Origin: Pseudomonadota bacterium
GTDB taxonomy: Bacteria > Pseudomonadota > Gammaproteobacteria > Burkholderiales > Burkholderiaceae_B
DNA: 5,795 nucleotides
NCBI GenBank assembly: GCA_023422555.1
Contig: JAFAGQ010000286.1
Span: forward strand, 1-5,795
Reading direction: 5' to 3'
Notes under the pieces: generated by a model
Told to the model about the DNA's origin: nothing
Database searches by the model: none
What the model saw: only the letters and a program-made list of their open reading frames with translations
Program-made: the position numbers and the translations under genes
In this document: in pieces, positions 5,526 through 5,795 of the stretch
Layout: every line of letters starts with the position of its first letter
Numbering within the stretch: position 1 is the first letter of the stretch

Positions 5526-5540
5526 GCAGAACTGTTCTGC
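5526..5540. repeat. Perfect 7-bp inverted repeat GCAGAAC-T-GTTCTGC
   Basis: GCAGAAC (5526-5532) and GTTCTGC (5534-5540) form a perfect palindrome around a single T, 27 nt after the stop of the convergent minus-strand gene. No T-run follows on either strand, so it is not a typical intrinsic terminator. As RNA it would form a stem of at most 5 bp with a 5-nt loop. A protein-binding dyad or a remnant stem is possible. Confidence 0.5.
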
Positions 5541-5566
5541 GTCAGAATCTGCCCGCGTACTGATAC

Positions 5567-5795
5567 TCAGAATTTCTTCCTGCGGGAAATATGTCCCGGC
5601 GGGCGATGAACATCATGGGTCACAAATGAAATATCGTTGTCAGGCATGGCCAGATATTCCGGATGCGCCAGGGTATTGCAGATATCCCTGAGCCCGGATT
5701 TCCAGTGATCGCGCATTGCACTCATGCCGAACTGATAGTCCTTATTGAAGGTTTCGTATTCGCGATCCCGGTATATCAGCTGAATGACATTGCAG
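5567..5795 (-). CDS. Patatin-like phospholipase family protein, C-terminal DUF3734 part (fragment)
   Basis: Seventy-five residues plus the TGA stop (5567-5569) are visible; the N-terminal part lies beyond the right edge. The stretch VIQLIYRDREYE, then KDYQFGMSAMRDHWKSG and LRDICNTLAHPEYL resembles the conserved end of bacterial patatin-like acylesterases carrying DUF3734. In those proteins a (V/I)xLIYR strand is followed by a KDYEFS-like motif, a helix with HWxxG and a closing HPExL. The tail RPPGHISRRKKF is basic. Patatin-like enzymes use a Ser-Asp dyad to hydrolyse acyl esters of lipids; the catalytic GxSxG and DGG motifs would be in the missing part and cannot be checked. The gene converges on the YpfJ-family gene, with the 284-nt gap holding the terminator and the repeat array. 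The family call is from memory of the motif pattern in a short fragment, so it is moderate. Confidence 0.62.
   Translation of the reverse strand, partial: CNVIQLIYRDREYETFNKDYQFGMSAMRDHWKSGLRDICNTLAHPEYLAMPDNDISFVTHDVHRPPGHISRRKKF

Noticed and set aside
5526..5540. Palindrome read as the terminator of the patatin-like gene
   Set aside because: There is no T-run after it on the minus strand, and the 1-nt centre limits the RNA stem to about 5 bp.
5339..5563. 74-codon plus-strand ORF across the terminator and the repeat array
   Set aside because: It begins before the terminator hairpin, has no ribosome site, and its sequence is only the 16-bp repeat read out of phase.

Overview
The window looks like chromosomal DNA from a Gram-negative betaproteobacterium, most likely of the Alcaligenaceae/Bordetella type. 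The evidence is moderate-to-high GC, inner-core lipopolysaccharide genes of proteobacterial type, and a waaA gene followed immediately by a biotin ligase gene. The family assignment is inference from protein character and gene order. No mobile element, CRISPR array, rRNA or tRNA was seen.

Left block (1-4055), all on the minus strand and tightly packed like one transcription unit. Read in the direction of transcription, from high to low coordinates, it holds: a site-2-protease-like membrane protein (3414-4055), an endonuclease/exonuclease/phosphatase-family protein (2585-3394), heptosyltransferase I WaaC (1608-2561), Kdo transferase WaaA (179-1564), and the start of biotin-protein ligase BirA (1-175, running off the left edge). 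Junctions are 19 nt, a 4-nt ATGA overlap (or 23 nt, depending on the waaC start), 43-46 nt and 3 nt. WaaA and WaaC act one after the other in building the lipid A-Kdo-heptose inner core. BirA is an unrelated housekeeping passenger. The two upstream genes have no proven link to LPS.

Middle (4056-4412): a 357-nt divergent intergenic region that should carry promoters for the left block and for the rightward gene. Only weak promoter candidates and one small dyad can be pointed to.

Right block: a YpfJ-family zinc metallopeptidase gene (4413-5282, plus strand), a UUCG-loop intrinsic terminator, a short array of about five 16-bp units, and the 3' end of a convergent minus-strand gene that resembles the C-terminal DUF3734 part of patatin-like phospholipases (5567-5795, running off the right edge).

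The most notable observation is that the site-2-protease-like protein has PEAAR where the family has the zinc-binding HExxH. Both histidine ligands are absent while the glutamate and the distal aspartate remain, so it is probably a pseudoprotease. I did not find a clear undescribed multi-gene system; the rest reads as ordinary core-genome content with some local repeats.
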